A stretch of DNA of 64,000 nucleotides from JACJYE01 sp964432875 (GCA_964432875.1 CAYSPJ010000004.1:1-64000), one strand, 5' to 3'; shown: positions 27,053-36,090, counted from the stretch's first letter. Numbers and translations are program-made. Notes: a model not told the origin generated them from the letters alone.

Positions 27053-28657
27053 ATGCTGAAGCCTAGTTACCGGTTCACAATAGGGTTTTTGGTGTTTTTC
27101 TTGCCCGCCAGCTTTTTGGAGGCAGCCACTGCCCGTTATCGCTGCATGTGGCGCGATGACCCCGCTACCACTATGGTCATCGGGTGGGATCAAGCCTCGG
27201 GCCATTCGCCGGAATTGTACTATGATGTAGTGGATTTTGGCAGGCAGGTGCCTGCTTATCGCAATATGAAGGAGCCCGATCGCGTCGTCCGTGCTAAAGG
27301 CATGACCAATAACTTTGTCCGCTTGACGGGGCTGAGGCCCAATACGGTTTATTTCTTCATCATCAAAGACAGCGACGGGGTCAGCCAGCGCATGTCTTTC
27401 AAAACTGCACCAGATACGCCGGATGAGCGCATCTCGATAATCTCTGGCGGCGATTCGCGCAACAACCGCGAGGCCCGGCGCGATGCCAACCGCCTGGTCG
27501 GCAAGCTCCGCCCTCATTTCGTGCTGTTCAATGGCGATATGACTGCCGGCGATACCGACCAGGAATGGCGCGAGTGGTTCGACGACTGGCAAGAAACCAT
27601 GGGTAGCGATAGCCGGCTCTTCCCCGTAGTGGCCGCTCGCGGCAATCACGAAGCCTCCAACGGCAGCATCACCGAACTCTTTGATGTGAGCAATGCCGAA
27701 GTCTATTATGCGCTTTCTTTTGGGGGTAACCTGCTGCGGGTTTATACCCTCAACTCGATGATTCCGCCCGGTGGTAGCCAGCGCGATTGGCTCGAGGGTG
27801 ATTTGCGCGCTAGTAAGGAGGTGCAATGGAAGATGGCTCAATATCATCACCCCATCCGCCCCCACACCCAGAAAAAACCGGAAAAAGATGAACTCCTGAT
27901 CAACTGGGCCACGCTCTTTCATCAATACCGCGTGGATCTGGTATCAGAATCAGATGCCCACGTGGTGAAGGTAACCCACTCCATCCGCCCTTCGCAAGAA
28001 CCAGGCAGCGAGGAGGGGTTTATCCGCGATGAAGCAGAAGGCACCGTATATATGGGCGAAGGCTGCTGGGGCGCGCCCCTACGCGAGGCTAATGACGACA
28101 AATCCTGGACGCTGGCCAGCGGCAGCTTCAACCAATTCCAATGGGTATTTATTGATCGGGAGAAGATAGAGATCCGGACCATCCGTACCGATGGCTCCCG
28201 CCAGGTTGCCGAGGTAAACTACAACAACATCTTCGAGCCTCCAATCGGCTTGGTCATATGGAATCCACCAGCAGGCGATGTAGTGCGGATTTACCCTCGG
28301 CAGCAGCGCGCTTCGCCGCTCTTAGCCCAAAAGGAACAACCTCAACACGCCCCATCAAATGTGAAAAACCCGAACGCCAAACCCTCCGACCCCAGCGATT
28401 GGTCGGTTTACCCTCAGGTTTCTCCCAATAGTAAAGGTGATGTGATTATCGGCTATGTCTTAGAGCAAGCAGCAGACGTGACAGTCCAGCTCATCAGCCG
28501 GGAATGGAAGGCTTTGGCAAAAATAGATTTCCCGCGCCAGCCAGCTGGAGAGGCTTCCAAAAGCCTGGATTTAAGCCGGGTACCGGCCGGCGACTATCTG
28601 CTGGTCATCAAAGGGGGCGACAAACTGCTGCGCCGCTACCATTTGCTGGTGCGTTGA
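27053..28657 (+). CDS. Purple-acid-phosphatase-like metallophosphoesterase, T9SS cargo
   Basis: A 534-residue exported protein. After a signal peptide (about 1-25) comes a fibronectin-type N-terminal domain as in purple acid phosphatases (ARYRCMWRDDPATTMVIGWDQ...). The calcineurin-like domain follows, with metal ligands in GGDSRNN, NGDMTAGD, RGNHEAS and YHHPIRPH. The last motif reads SESDAHVVK where classical members have GHVH, so one histidine ligand is replaced by Asp. The C-terminal ~75 residues (YPQVSPNSKGDVIIGY...LDLSRVPAGDYLLVIKGG...LLVR) look like a type A type-IX secretion signal, so secretion or surface anchoring is predicted. ATG 27053 is chosen over a TTG at 27002 because it places the signal peptide at the N-terminus. 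Confidence 0.85.
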   Translation: MLKPSYRFTIGFLVFFLPASFLEAATARYRCMWRDDPATTMVIGWDQASGHSPELYYDVVDFGRQVPAYRNMKEPDRVVRAKGMTNNFVRLTGLRPNTVYFFIIKDSDGVSQRMSFKTAPDTPDERISIISGGDSRNNREARRDANRLVGKLRPHFVLFNGDMTAGDTDQEWREWFDDWQETMGSDSRLFPVVAARGNHEASNGSITELFDVSNAEVYYALSFGGNLLRVYTLNSMIPPGGSQRDWLEGDLRASKEVQWKMAQYHHPIRPHTQKKPEKDELLINWATLFHQYRVDLVSESDAHVVKVTHSIRPSQEPGSEEGFIRDEAEGTVYMGEGCWGAPLREANDDKSWTLASGSFNQFQWVFIDREKIEIRTIRTDGSRQVAEVNYNNIFEPPIGLVIWNPPAGDVVRIYPRQQRASPLLAQKEQPQHAPSNVKNPNAKPSDPSDWSVYPQVSPNSKGDVIIGYVLEQAADVTVQLISREWKALAKIDFPRQPAGEASKSLDLSRVPAGDYLLVIKGGDKLLRRYHLLVR

Positions 28658-28701
28658 GCTGTTGTTCGATTTATTCCCTTAAGCCAGTAGGCAAAGTTTT
28701 G

Positions 28702-28709
28702 TAGCTTTG
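28702..28709 (+). promoter_or_regulatory. -7 box before polyprenyl synthase
   Basis: TAGCTTTG matches TAnnTTTG and ends 18 bases before ATG 28728. No well-spaced -33 TTG is seen. Confidence 0.4.
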
Positions 28710-28727
28710 GCCTGCAAAACTAAAAGT

Positions 28728-29702
28728 ATGGCCAGGTCGCTCAATGCAATACAGGGAGTCATCGATGAAGAACTAAAAGCCTTTGAAGCTCGCTTTCGGG
28801 AGGCGATGCGCAGCCCGGTACCTCTCTTGGATAAGATCACATTTTATATCGTGCGGCGCAAAGGCAAGCAAGTGCGCCCCATGTTCGTCTTTTTATCTGC
28901 CAAGCTATGCGGAGAAGTTCAGGATGCCACCTATACCGCTGCCTCGCTGGTGGAGCTGCTCCATACCGCTACCCTGGTACATGATGATGTAGTGGATGAT
29001 TCTTTCGAGCGCCGGGGCTTTTTCTCCATCAACGCCCTTTGGAAAAACAAGATCGCCGTGCTGGTAGGCGACTACCTCTTCTCCCAGGGCATGTTGTTGG
29101 CCTTGCGCAATAAACAGTACCGCCTGCTGGAAATCGTTTCCGACGCCGTCAAGGCGATGAGCGAAGGGGAGCTGCTTCAAATCGAGAAGGCCCGGCGGCT
29201 GGATATTGAAGAGGGGGTCTATTACGAAATCATCCGCCAGAAGACGGCTTCACTGATTGCTTCTGCCTGTGCGGCCGGCGCGGCTTCAGCAACTGCGGAT
29301 GAGGCGGTGATCGAACGCATGCGCCTCTTCGGCGAAAAAATCGGCATCGCTTTTCAAATCAGGGACGACCTCTTCGACTTTGGGACGGATGATGTGGGCA
29401 AGCCACTGGGCATCGACATCAAAGAGAAGAAAATGACTCTGCCGCTCATCTATGCTTTGAAGCAAACCGATGCAGCAGAGCGCCGCCGCATCATCGGGCT
29501 AATCCGGCGCCATAGCGAAAACCCGGAGAAAGTCAGAGAGGTAGTGGACTTCGTGCGCGGCAGCGGTGGGCTGGAATATGCCCGCCAGGCCATGGAGGAT
29601 TTCCGGAGCCAGGCCTTCGAGCTGCTGGCTGCTTTCCCCCATTCGGCAGTGCGTCAATCCCTGGAGGACCTGGTTGGCTTTGTCACGGAGCGTTCTAAGT
29701 AA
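28728..29702 (+). CDS. Polyprenyl diphosphate synthase (octaprenyl type)
   Basis: A 324-residue trans-isoprenyl diphosphate synthase that elongates farnesyl diphosphate with IPP, normally supplying the menaquinone side chain. The first Asp-rich motif is LVHDDVVDDS near residues 83-92 and the second is QIRDDLFDFGTDD near 208-220. KGKQVRPMF near the N-terminus supplies IPP-binding residues. The small residues before the first motif (ELLHTATL) favour a long-chain product. ATG 28728 follows a promoter-like box, so a TTG at 28707, inside that box, is dismissed. Confidence 0.93.
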   Translation: MARSLNAIQGVIDEELKAFEARFREAMRSPVPLLDKITFYIVRRKGKQVRPMFVFLSAKLCGEVQDATYTAASLVELLHTATLVHDDVVDDSFERRGFFSINALWKNKIAVLVGDYLFSQGMLLALRNKQYRLLEIVSDAVKAMSEGELLQIEKARRLDIEEGVYYEIIRQKTASLIASACAAGAASATADEAVIERMRLFGEKIGIAFQIRDDLFDFGTDDVGKPLGIDIKEKKMTLPLIYALKQTDAAERRRIIGLIRRHSENPEKVREVVDFVRGSGGLEYARQAMEDFRSQAFELLAAFPHSAVRQSLEDLVGFVTERSK

Positions 29703-29752
29703 GCCTCATTTGCCAGCTTGAAAATCCGCGGCATTAAATGCTCATTTCTTTA

Positions 29753-29760
29753 TACCTTTG
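29753..29760 (+). promoter_or_regulatory. -7 box of prs promoter
   Basis: TACCTTTG, a full TAnnTTTG match, ends 23 bases before ATG 29784. This supports that start over TTG 29718, which would lie upstream of transcription start. No clear -33 element. Confidence 0.5.
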
Positions 29761-29783
29761 TTGCAAAGATTAGCCCTATTCTA

Positions 29784-30743
29784 ATGGAAAATAAAATCGC
29801 AGTCAATCCAATGATAGAAGTAAAGCTTTTCTCAGGCACCACTTCCTCCTATCTGGCAGAGCGCATAGCTGACCATTACGGGCACCCGCTAGGCGACATC
29901 AAAGTGCACCGCTTTAGCGACGGCGAGATGCAGCCTGTTATCAATGAATCGGTGCGGGGCGCTTATGTGTTCTTTATCCAATCTACCTTTTCCCCTACGG
30001 AAAACCTGATGGAGCTGCTATTGATGATCGATGCTGCCAAGCGTGCCTCGGCTGGCTATATCACTGCAGTCATCCCTTATTTCGGGTATGCCCGCCAAGA
30101 CCGTAAAGACAAGCCGCGTGTGCCCATTTCCGCCAAGCTCATCGCCAACCTCCTGGAAGCTGCCGGCGCCGACCGCATCATGACGATGGACTTTCACGCC
30201 GACCAGATTCAGGGCTTTTTTGATATCCCCGTTGACCACCTGAAAAGCGAAGCCATTTATATCCCTTATTTACAGGAGCTCAACCTGGATAATGTCACTT
30301 TTGCCTCGCCAGACGTGGGCGGCACCAAGCGGGCCAGGATCTACTCCAAGCACTTCCAGAAAAGCCTGGTCATTTGTGATAAATACCGCGAGCGTGCCAA
30401 CGAAGTGGCGGAGATGACTGTGATCGGAGACGTGCAGGACGCTAATGTCGTCCTGGTAGATGACCTCGTGGATACTGCCGGCACGCTTTGCCGGGCAGCC
30501 AAAGTGCTCATTGAGCAAGGAGCGCGTAGTGTGCGCGCCATGTGTACCCACCCCGTACTCTCTGGCGACGCCTACCAGAAAATTGAAGACTCCCACTTGG
30601 AAGAGCTAATCGTTTGCGACACCATTCCGCTGCATAAAGAATCCAGCAAAATCAAAGTGCTTTCCACTGATAAGCTTTTTTCCCGGGCCATCCGCAATAC
30701 CCACGAACACCGCTCTATCTCGGCGCTCTTTGTCGGAGGTTGA
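29784..30743 (+). CDS. prs: Ribose-phosphate pyrophosphokinase
   Basis: A 319-residue cytosolic enzyme that transfers pyrophosphate from ATP to ribose-5-phosphate, giving PRPP for purine, pyrimidine, NAD and histidine synthesis. The class I features are present: RFSDGEMQPVINESVRG near the N-terminus, YFGYARQDRK with the catalytic loop, MDFHADQIQGFF, and the PRPP-binding loop VVLVDDLVDTAGT. The length is canonical with the chosen start. A -7 box 23 bases upstream supports ATG 29784; MIEVKLF at 29811 is the shorter alternative. Confidence 0.97.
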   Translation: MENKIAVNPMIEVKLFSGTTSSYLAERIADHYGHPLGDIKVHRFSDGEMQPVINESVRGAYVFFIQSTFSPTENLMELLLMIDAAKRASAGYITAVIPYFGYARQDRKDKPRVPISAKLIANLLEAAGADRIMTMDFHADQIQGFFDIPVDHLKSEAIYIPYLQELNLDNVTFASPDVGGTKRARIYSKHFQKSLVICDKYRERANEVAEMTVIGDVQDANVVLVDDLVDTAGTLCRAAKVLIEQGARSVRAMCTHPVLSGDAYQKIEDSHLEELIVCDTIPLHKESSKIKVLSTDKLFSRAIRNTHEHRSISALFVGG

Positions 30744-30955
30744 TATTGGAGAGGACGTTGGACTGGCGCTCAGGAGTAACGAAGCCGAAGAGCAAGGTCA
30801 AGCGTAACGAGTTGCTGGATAAACAACTGTGGTTGTGGAGTGAGCGAAAAAATAAAATCAAGCAGCAGGCAGTTCTGACGAATAGCAATAAGACGCTGTG
30901 CTTTCATAAACCACTGATTTTAAGCTATTAACAAGGGCTAGTAGAGCCAGCTGCG

Positions 30956-30991
30956 CATTTTTTTTGCCAGGACACATTTTTTTTGCCAGGA
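30956..30991 (+). repeat. Tandem 17-bp T-tract repeat upstream of rplY promoter
   Basis: CATTTTTTTTGCCAGGA occurs twice, identically, at 30956-30972 and 30975-30991 (period 19). It sits 13 bases before the -33 element, where it could act as a curved or UP-like element or a binding site. Confidence 0.6.
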
Positions 30992-31004
30992 TTTCTCAGC
31001 AAAC

Positions 31005-31037
31005 TTTGCGGTTTTAAACCAGAAAAGCGTATCTTTG
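31005..31037 (+). promoter_or_regulatory. rplY promoter, full Bacteroidota consensus
   Basis: TTTG, 21 bases, TATCTTTG: both the -33 and -7 elements match. Transcription would start near 31043 and give a leader of about 70 bases. Confidence 0.75.
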
Positions 31038-31112
31038 CGTGCCTTTTCGGAAAAATTGCCAGGAGGCAAGAAAAAAGCTGAGAAAGCATTAATTGATAAA
31101 GTATAACAGATT

Positions 31113-31709
31113 ATGGAAATAGTAGCTGTAAGCGGCCAGTTACGCCCTGGCTTAGGCAAGAAAGGCACGAAAGCAGTAAGGAATGAAGGCGGCATCCCTT
31201 GTGTGCTCTACACAAAAGACGATGTCATCCATTTTTCTACTACTGGAAAAGAAATCAAGCCCATCGTATATACGCCTGATTTCAAGGTGGCAGACATCAC
31301 CATCGATGGCAAAACCTACCGTGCTATCCTCAAGGATGTACAATGGCATCCTCTAACGGATAGCATCGTACACATAGACTTCATGGGCTTGCAGGCTGGC
31401 CATACGATCAAAGTGGAAGTCCCCTTGCGTTTCAAGGGGGTATCCCCTGGCGTGAAGGCGGGCGGTAAACTGCAGCAGAAGTTGCGCCGCGTGCTTGTCA
31501 AGACTACTCCGGAGCACATGGTAAGCGAGCTGAAGGTGAGCATCGCAACCCTCGAGTTGGGCCAGTCTATCCGGGTTCGCGATATCCTGGTTGAAGAAGA
31601 AGGCGTCGAGATACTCAATTCGCCGGGCGTTCCTGTGGCTACCATAGAAATCCCGCGTGCCCTGCGTTCTGCTACGGCTGCTGCCGAGAAAGCTGCGGGC
31701 AAGAAATAG
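31113..31709 (+). CDS. rplY: 50S ribosomal protein L25 / CTC family
   Basis: A 198-residue ribosomal protein binding 5S rRNA. Residues about 1-95 are the L25 domain (GQLRPGLGKKGTKAVRNEGGIPCVLY; ILKDVQWHPLTDSIVHIDF). The rest is the CTC-type C-terminal beta domain (HTIKVEVPLRFKGVSPGVKAGGKL), with a Lys/Ala-rich tail. This two-domain form is common in Bacteroidota. A textbook promoter lies upstream and an intrinsic terminator directly downstream, so it is a single-gene unit. Confidence 0.96.
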   Translation: MEIVAVSGQLRPGLGKKGTKAVRNEGGIPCVLYTKDDVIHFSTTGKEIKPIVYTPDFKVADITIDGKTYRAILKDVQWHPLTDSIVHIDFMGLQAGHTIKVEVPLRFKGVSPGVKAGGKLQQKLRRVLVKTTPEHMVSELKVSIATLELGQSIRVRDILVEEEGVEILNSPGVPVATIEIPRALRSATAAAEKAAGKK

Positions 31710-31737
31710 TATTTGACCATCCTTTCTTGATATAGCT

Positions 31738-31778
31738 AAAGAGGTGTAATGGCGTTGCTGCCTTGCACCTCTTTTCCT
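31738..31778 (+). terminator. Intrinsic terminator of rplY
   Basis: AAAGAGGTGTAA pairs with TTGCACCTCTTT (12 bp, one G-T) around a 13-nt loop and ends in a T-rich run. It lies 28 bases after the rplY stop and just before the next ATG at 31790. Confidence 0.75.
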
Positions 31779-31789
31779 GTTTTTCTACT

Positions 31790-32563
31790 ATGAAAGACCT
31801 TCGCGTAACGCTGGCCCAGGCTGATTTGCACTGGGAAGACAAGGCTGCCAACCTGGCGGCTTTTACCGCCAAGCTGGCCGGGCTAGCTGGGCAGACTGAT
31901 CTCGTGGTGCTACCGGAGATGTTTACCACCGGCTTCACCATGAACGCCCCGGCACTGGCAGAACCGGAGCATGGGCCTACGGTGCAATGGATGGCAGAGC
32001 AAGCGGCCCTGCTAAATGCTGCCATCACCGGGAGCTTTATCGCCCTGGACGGCGGGCGCTACTACAACCGCCTGGTGTGGATGCAACCCGATGGGCGTTA
32101 TCAAACCTACGACAAGCGCCATCTCTTCGCTATGGCAGGCGAACACCATACCTATACACCTGGAAATAAGCGCTTGTTGGTAGAATGGCGGGGCTGGAAA
32201 GTGCTGCCTCTGATCTGTTACGACTTGCGCTTCCCGGCCTGGAGCTGCAACCAAGAGGATTATGACTTGCTGATTTATGTGGCCAACTGGCCTTCGCCAC
32301 GCCGTCATCACTGGCGCAGCCTGCTGGCTGCCCGCGCTATCGAAAACCAAGCCTATGCCCTCGGTATCAACCGGGTGGGATTGGATGGCAATGGCTATCC
32401 CCATGCCGGCGATACTTCGGCGATTGATTTTTCCGGCGAAGAGCTGTTTCATCTCGCTCATTCCGAAGGCTGCATGACGCTCGTGCTATCCTATCAGGAA
32501 CAACAGGCTTTCCGCCAAAAACTGCCTTTCCTGGCTGACCGGGACGAACTCAACTGGCCTTAA
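31790..32563 (+). CDS. Nitrilase-superfamily amidohydrolase (omega-amidase type)
   Basis: A 257-residue cytosolic amidase with the complete Glu-Lys-Cys triad: Glu43 in LPEMF, Lys109 in YDKRHLF and Cys143 in ICYDLRFP. The short length and the FTTGFTMNA and WPSPRRHHW segments fit the YafV/NIT2 omega-amidase branch. That branch cleaves 2-oxoglutaramate or 2-oxosuccinamate to salvage transaminated glutamine. No partner glutamine transaminase is adjacent. ATG 31790 follows the rplY terminator; a TTG at 31763 lies inside it and is dismissed. Confidence 0.9.
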   Translation: MKDLRVTLAQADLHWEDKAANLAAFTAKLAGLAGQTDLVVLPEMFTTGFTMNAPALAEPEHGPTVQWMAEQAALLNAAITGSFIALDGGRYYNRLVWMQPDGRYQTYDKRHLFAMAGEHHTYTPGNKRLLVEWRGWKVLPLICYDLRFPAWSCNQEDYDLLIYVANWPSPRRHHWRSLLAARAIENQAYALGINRVGLDGNGYPHAGDTSAIDFSGEELFHLAHSEGCMTLVLSYQEQQAFRQKLPFLADRDELNWP

Positions 32564-32605
32564 CGCGGCTTGCCGATTTTATTGGCAACCTCCATTTCTC
32601 CACTA

Positions 32606-33463
32606 CTACTCAAGCAACTTCACCTGATGCGCCTGGAGTACCTCCCGTACGCTACCGCCAATATTGACAAAAGCCACGATAGCGCACTCTTCCGCGCGCC
32701 AGGCAGCGGGGAGTACGGTGGAAAACTGGCGGGTGATGACCGTACCGCTAGCCAGCGCTTCGTTGATGGGGTTGCCATCATAGCTGGTGAGCATCGTGCG
32801 CAGCACATGTTTATGCTTATAGTTGGGGTCGGGAGTCCCCGAGTCAGGGGTGAGTTGCAGATCGGTGATATTGTTTTCGGTGATGGCAGTGCTGAGGCGC
32901 ACATCGGGCATGGTAAGGTTTTCCTGGGGGTAAATGGAGACGGTGACGTTCAGCTGGCGGGAAGCAGGGTCGTAATTGCGTTTGATATCCAGCTTCACTT
33001 TCGGTGGCGCCTGCAAGTCAGTGGCGATGACGCCAGCCCATTTTTGACGGCCCAACTGCAGGAGAGGCTCCCCCTCAAAGATTTTGCGGTTTACGACGGC
33101 AGTGGGATAGCCGAGCGGCTCTCCCAGGTAGCTGAGCAGGTTGCTGCCCGCGGTGGTACGGAAGTCATATAAGCTATTGGGGTATGGCGCAGAGAAAGAG
33201 CCCGCGTGGATGGAGATAGCGACCAGCCGCTGGCCGTGGATGCCGAGCAGATCTTCGATGGCTTGGCTGCCGGCCGGGCAGTTTACACAGCGCACGCCGG
33301 TAAACTCCTCAATGAGCACCTGCCGGGTTTGTTGCTCTACCGGGGTCGGCTCGTTATTGTTGCCCGGGCCGGTGACTGGGTTGACCAGGGGCGGCACCTC
33401 TTCACAATTGGAAACTAAGAAGGAAAGGGCGGCAAGGATGAAGATGAAACCTGACTTTTTCAT
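32606..33463 (-). CDS. Omp28-related outer-membrane lipoprotein with CxxC
   Basis: A 285-residue lipoprotein: signal peptide ending LVSNC (Cys20), a Pro-rich linker, then a thioredoxin-like domain with EEFTGVRCVNCPAG, placing CVNC at 59-62. The C-terminal half is a beta-sandwich (about 165-285). The family is named for Porphyromonas Omp28 and is common on Bacteroidota cell surfaces; a redox role for the Cys pair is plausible but unproven. ATG 33463 puts the signal peptide first; the open frame upstream runs into the neighbouring gene. It lies 24 bases after the DUF6029 gene in the same transcript. Confidence 0.85.
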   Translation of the reverse strand: MKKSGFIFILAALSFLVSNCEEVPPLVNPVTGPGNNNEPTPVEQQTRQVLIEEFTGVRCVNCPAGSQAIEDLLGIHGQRLVAISIHAGSFSAPYPNSLYDFRTTAGSNLLSYLGEPLGYPTAVVNRKIFEGEPLLQLGRQKWAGVIATDLQAPPKVKLDIKRNYDPASRQLNVTVSIYPQENLTMPDVRLSTAITENNITDLQLTPDSGTPDPNYKHKHVLRTMLTSYDGNPINEALASGTVITRQFSTVLPAAWRAEECAIVAFVNIGGSVREVLQAHQVKLLE

Positions 33464-33486
33464 AGCGAAAACATATTTATCATGAG

Positions 33487-35172
33487 TTAAAAGGTTGAAT
33501 TTACGGTAAAGCGCACGCCGCTGAAAGCGGGTTCGAGGCGGCAGATGCCGCCGGTGCAGACTACGCCTTCCACCTGCTTGATGTAGCTGAGCGAAAAGCG
33601 GTTGGAGCGGTGGGTGTAAAACACGTCGAAGCGGGGGTAGTGCAAGCCCAGTTTTTCTCCGGAATCCGGGCTGACGGGCGAATTTTTGCCGGGATTGATA
33701 TTGTACATATCCGATACGGTGAAAGTCCAATGCGGAGCGATGCTAAACTCGGTCAGGGCGAAGAGCCAGTCGCCGTAGTCATGTAGTTCGCCTTTGCTGT
33801 CTTTGCCCACTTTCATAAATTGCCCTTCAAAGCGGATCGCTTTCTTGCGGTCAAATTTGTAGAGGAAGTCGAAATAAGGGATGAAGGCTTCGAGGAGGGG
33901 GACTTCTGGCTTAAACTCAAACACCTCCTGGTTGTAGCGCTGTATCTGCAAGCCGGCCAGCAGGTTCCAGGCCTGCTGGTGTTTGTAGGAGATTTCGGTG
34001 TAGAGCTCGCGGTAGAGCAGTTCATTTTCCAGAGTCGTGATGTTGGAATAATTGACGTTGAAGGTCAGCTTGCGCTTGTAGTTGTAGCGCACATCCACCT
34101 GGTAGGCCAACTCGCCGAGGGTTTGAGTGGCAGCGTTGTAACGAGCATTGAGCCGATAGGTGTTGACGCGGGCCATGGGCGGCAGGAAGTTGATGAGCCC
34201 GCGGTTGAGCTGTTCCTGAGGGCGGGTGCGGAAGTCGAAATTTTCCGTGCGTTTGCCTTCCAGGGTAACGCCCAGCCCCTTGTGGGCATAGCTCAGGCTG
34301 GTATAAACCACTGAGCCGGGGGCTAGGAAGAGCTTGTCGCCAACCAGCGTAGAAGTATCGCCCAAGTTGAACTCGCCGAAGGGGTCGTTGAGGTTGTCAT
34401 CAGTTTTGTAAGCGCCCTCAACAAACCAGGCAAAATTGCCAGCGGTGAGGGTGTTGTAGAGAGAAAAGGCATAAGTATTATACTTAGGCACAAAGATATC
34501 ATCCTCGCGATAGGTATTGAGGGTAGCTACCAGAGAGTTCATCGAGGCATCATCCAGGGTACGGCTACTCACCCCAAAGCCAGGGGCGATAGCCCAGTTG
34601 GCCTCCTCTCCGCCATTGATATAGCCATCAATAGCGGCACCTTTGATGACAGCGCTGTGCAGGTCAAACTGTTGTTTTTGCCGGCCGCTAAAGACCTTGA
34701 CCTGCCAGTCGGGCATAATATCGTAGGCTAGTTTGGCACCCAGTAGGGCGTTGTCGATCAAAAGGGGGCGTTCTTCAAAAGCCCGGAAAATGATGCCGCT
34801 CCCAATCTGGTCGTAGATGTAGCCGACCTCGATATCCAACTTTTCAATTTTGCGGTGGATGCTCCAGCGGCCGATACCCTCGTCAGTGAAAGAGCCGGTC
34901 GGGTTGAGCAGGTTGGAGTTGTTGAACATGTCGAAGCGCAGCACGAAATCGAAGCCCCAGTTGCTATAGCTGAGGTTGAGCCAGGCGTCGGCCCCGTAGA
35001 GCTGCCGGTCGTACTGCGGGGTATTGGCTGCTCCGATAAGGCTGTCGCGGATGAAGAAATTGGCGTTAGTTTCCAGGTTGCCTGATATCCGGCCGCTGTT
35101 TTCCTGGGCGGTAAGCTGCCCGCTCAAGCCAAGAGAAAGGGCGAAGAAGAAGAGTACTTTCAGGTTTTTCAT
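33487..35172 (-). CDS. DUF6029 family outer-membrane protein
   Basis: A 561-residue protein with a signal peptide (MKNLKVLFFFALSLGLSGQ, cleavage near TAQ) and a body of alternating beta strands. It ends in FSGVRFTVNSTF, typical of an outer-membrane barrel. It matches the Bacteroidota-specific DUF6029 family, of unknown function. It precedes the Omp28 gene, and a thioredoxin-like TlpA gene is divergent, a grouping suggesting an envelope redox or export module (inference). ATG 35172 is used; two upstream ATGs would push the signal peptide inward. Confidence 0.8.
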   Translation of the reverse strand: MKNLKVLFFFALSLGLSGQLTAQENSGRISGNLETNANFFIRDSLIGAANTPQYDRQLYGADAWLNLSYSNWGFDFVLRFDMFNNSNLLNPTGSFTDEGIGRWSIHRKIEKLDIEVGYIYDQIGSGIIFRAFEERPLLIDNALLGAKLAYDIMPDWQVKVFSGRQKQQFDLHSAVIKGAAIDGYINGGEEANWAIAPGFGVSSRTLDDASMNSLVATLNTYREDDIFVPKYNTYAFSLYNTLTAGNFAWFVEGAYKTDDNLNDPFGEFNLGDTSTLVGDKLFLAPGSVVYTSLSYAHKGLGVTLEGKRTENFDFRTRPQEQLNRGLINFLPPMARVNTYRLNARYNAATQTLGELAYQVDVRYNYKRKLTFNVNYSNITTLENELLYRELYTEISYKHQQAWNLLAGLQIQRYNQEVFEFKPEVPLLEAFIPYFDFLYKFDRKKAIRFEGQFMKVGKDSKGELHDYGDWLFALTEFSIAPHWTFTVSDMYNINPGKNSPVSPDSGEKLGLHYPRFDVFYTHRSNRFSLSYIKQVEGVVCTGGICRLEPAFSGVRFTVNSTF

Positions 35173-35454
35173 TTTTAAATTTCCGTTAAGGCCCATGCAA
35201 CAAGGCAGCCAGTAAAGCATATTTGCACTATCTTTGATGCGTTACTATTTTTCCCTGTTCTACGTCAAAAGCGGCGTGTGGTTACTTAAGGCAGCAAAAT
35301 TTGCGGCAATTTAAGCCAATTGTCAATGAAGTTATGCAAAATTAGTCAAACTGTTAACATTTTTCGCTTTGCTGCTGCGGGCATTTCAGCCTGAAGGAGA
35401 GGCAGGATTTCAAACGGCATATATTCATCATTATAATAAACAAGCACAACGAAC

Positions 35455-35949
35455 ATGAAAATGAGTTCTTCCCTGGCCACTGGCCTGTTGTTGTTTCTAG
35501 CTCAGCTGGCATTTGGCCAGAAAAACCTGCCTTCGGTGGAAGTAAAAACCCTGGACGGGCAAACTATGGATATTCAGGAATTTGGAAAGAATGGCAAAAT
35601 CACGGTCATCAGCTTTTGGGCTACTTGGTGCTCTCCGTGCAAAAAGGAGTTGGATGCCATCGCCAACCTGTACGAGGAGTGGCAGGAGGCTTATGATATG
35701 GAATTGGTGGCGATCACTATCGATACTCAGCGTGCCTTGGCCAAGGTGAAGCCCATGGTCGAGTCCAGTGGATGGCCCTACATCATCTTATCCGATGTAA
35801 ACCAGCAATTGCGCAATTCCCTGAATTTTCAAACTATCCCGCAGACCTTCCTCCTGGATAAGGATGGCAACATCGTATATGCCCACTCTGGCTACGTGCC
35901 TGGAGATGAGTACGAACTAGAAAAGAAAATCAAGGAATTGGTTAAGTAG
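35455..35949 (+). CDS. TlpA-like thioredoxin-fold protein, exported
   Basis: A 164-residue periplasmic or membrane-anchored thiol-disulfide oxidoreductase. A signal peptide (about 1-21, AFGQ) is followed by a TlpA/ResA fold with WATWCSPCKKE, placing the reactive Cys59 and Cys62. The cis-proline loop follows as FQTIPQTFLLD. Such proteins keep exported cysteines reduced, for example in apocytochromes. It is divergent from the DUF6029-Omp28 pair; the CxxC in Omp28 could be its substrate, but this is conjecture. Confidence 0.9.
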   Translation: MKMSSSLATGLLLFLAQLAFGQKNLPSVEVKTLDGQTMDIQEFGKNGKITVISFWATWCSPCKKELDAIANLYEEWQEAYDMELVAITIDTQRALAKVKPMVESSGWPYIILSDVNQQLRNSLNFQTIPQTFLLDKDGNIVYAHSGYVPGDEYELEKKIKELVK

Positions 35950-36090
35950 CGCCAGTCCATTTCGGCGTAAAAGAAGATTTCTGGGGCGAGCGCAACGCAG
36001 CTATTAGGCTATAAAGGCCGACAGCACCAAGTAGATATTATACAGAGTTGCGGGAGAAGGAAACCACAAGGCTTGGTGAAGTAGTAGTAT

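Larger units (their letters stand above)
30744..31112. other. Intergenic region with the rplY promoter
   Basis: About 370 bases. The first 200 hold no recognisable gene. The right half holds a duplicated T-tract element (30956-30991), a full promoter (31005-31037) and a ~70-base leader of rplY. Confidence 0.6.

Noticed and set aside
27035..27925. 296-residue minus-strand frame opposite the phosphatase gene
   Set aside because: Antisense shadow; the plus frame has all metal motifs.
30740..30931. 63-residue frame after prs
   Set aside because: Lysine-rich and overlapping the prs stop; no family features.
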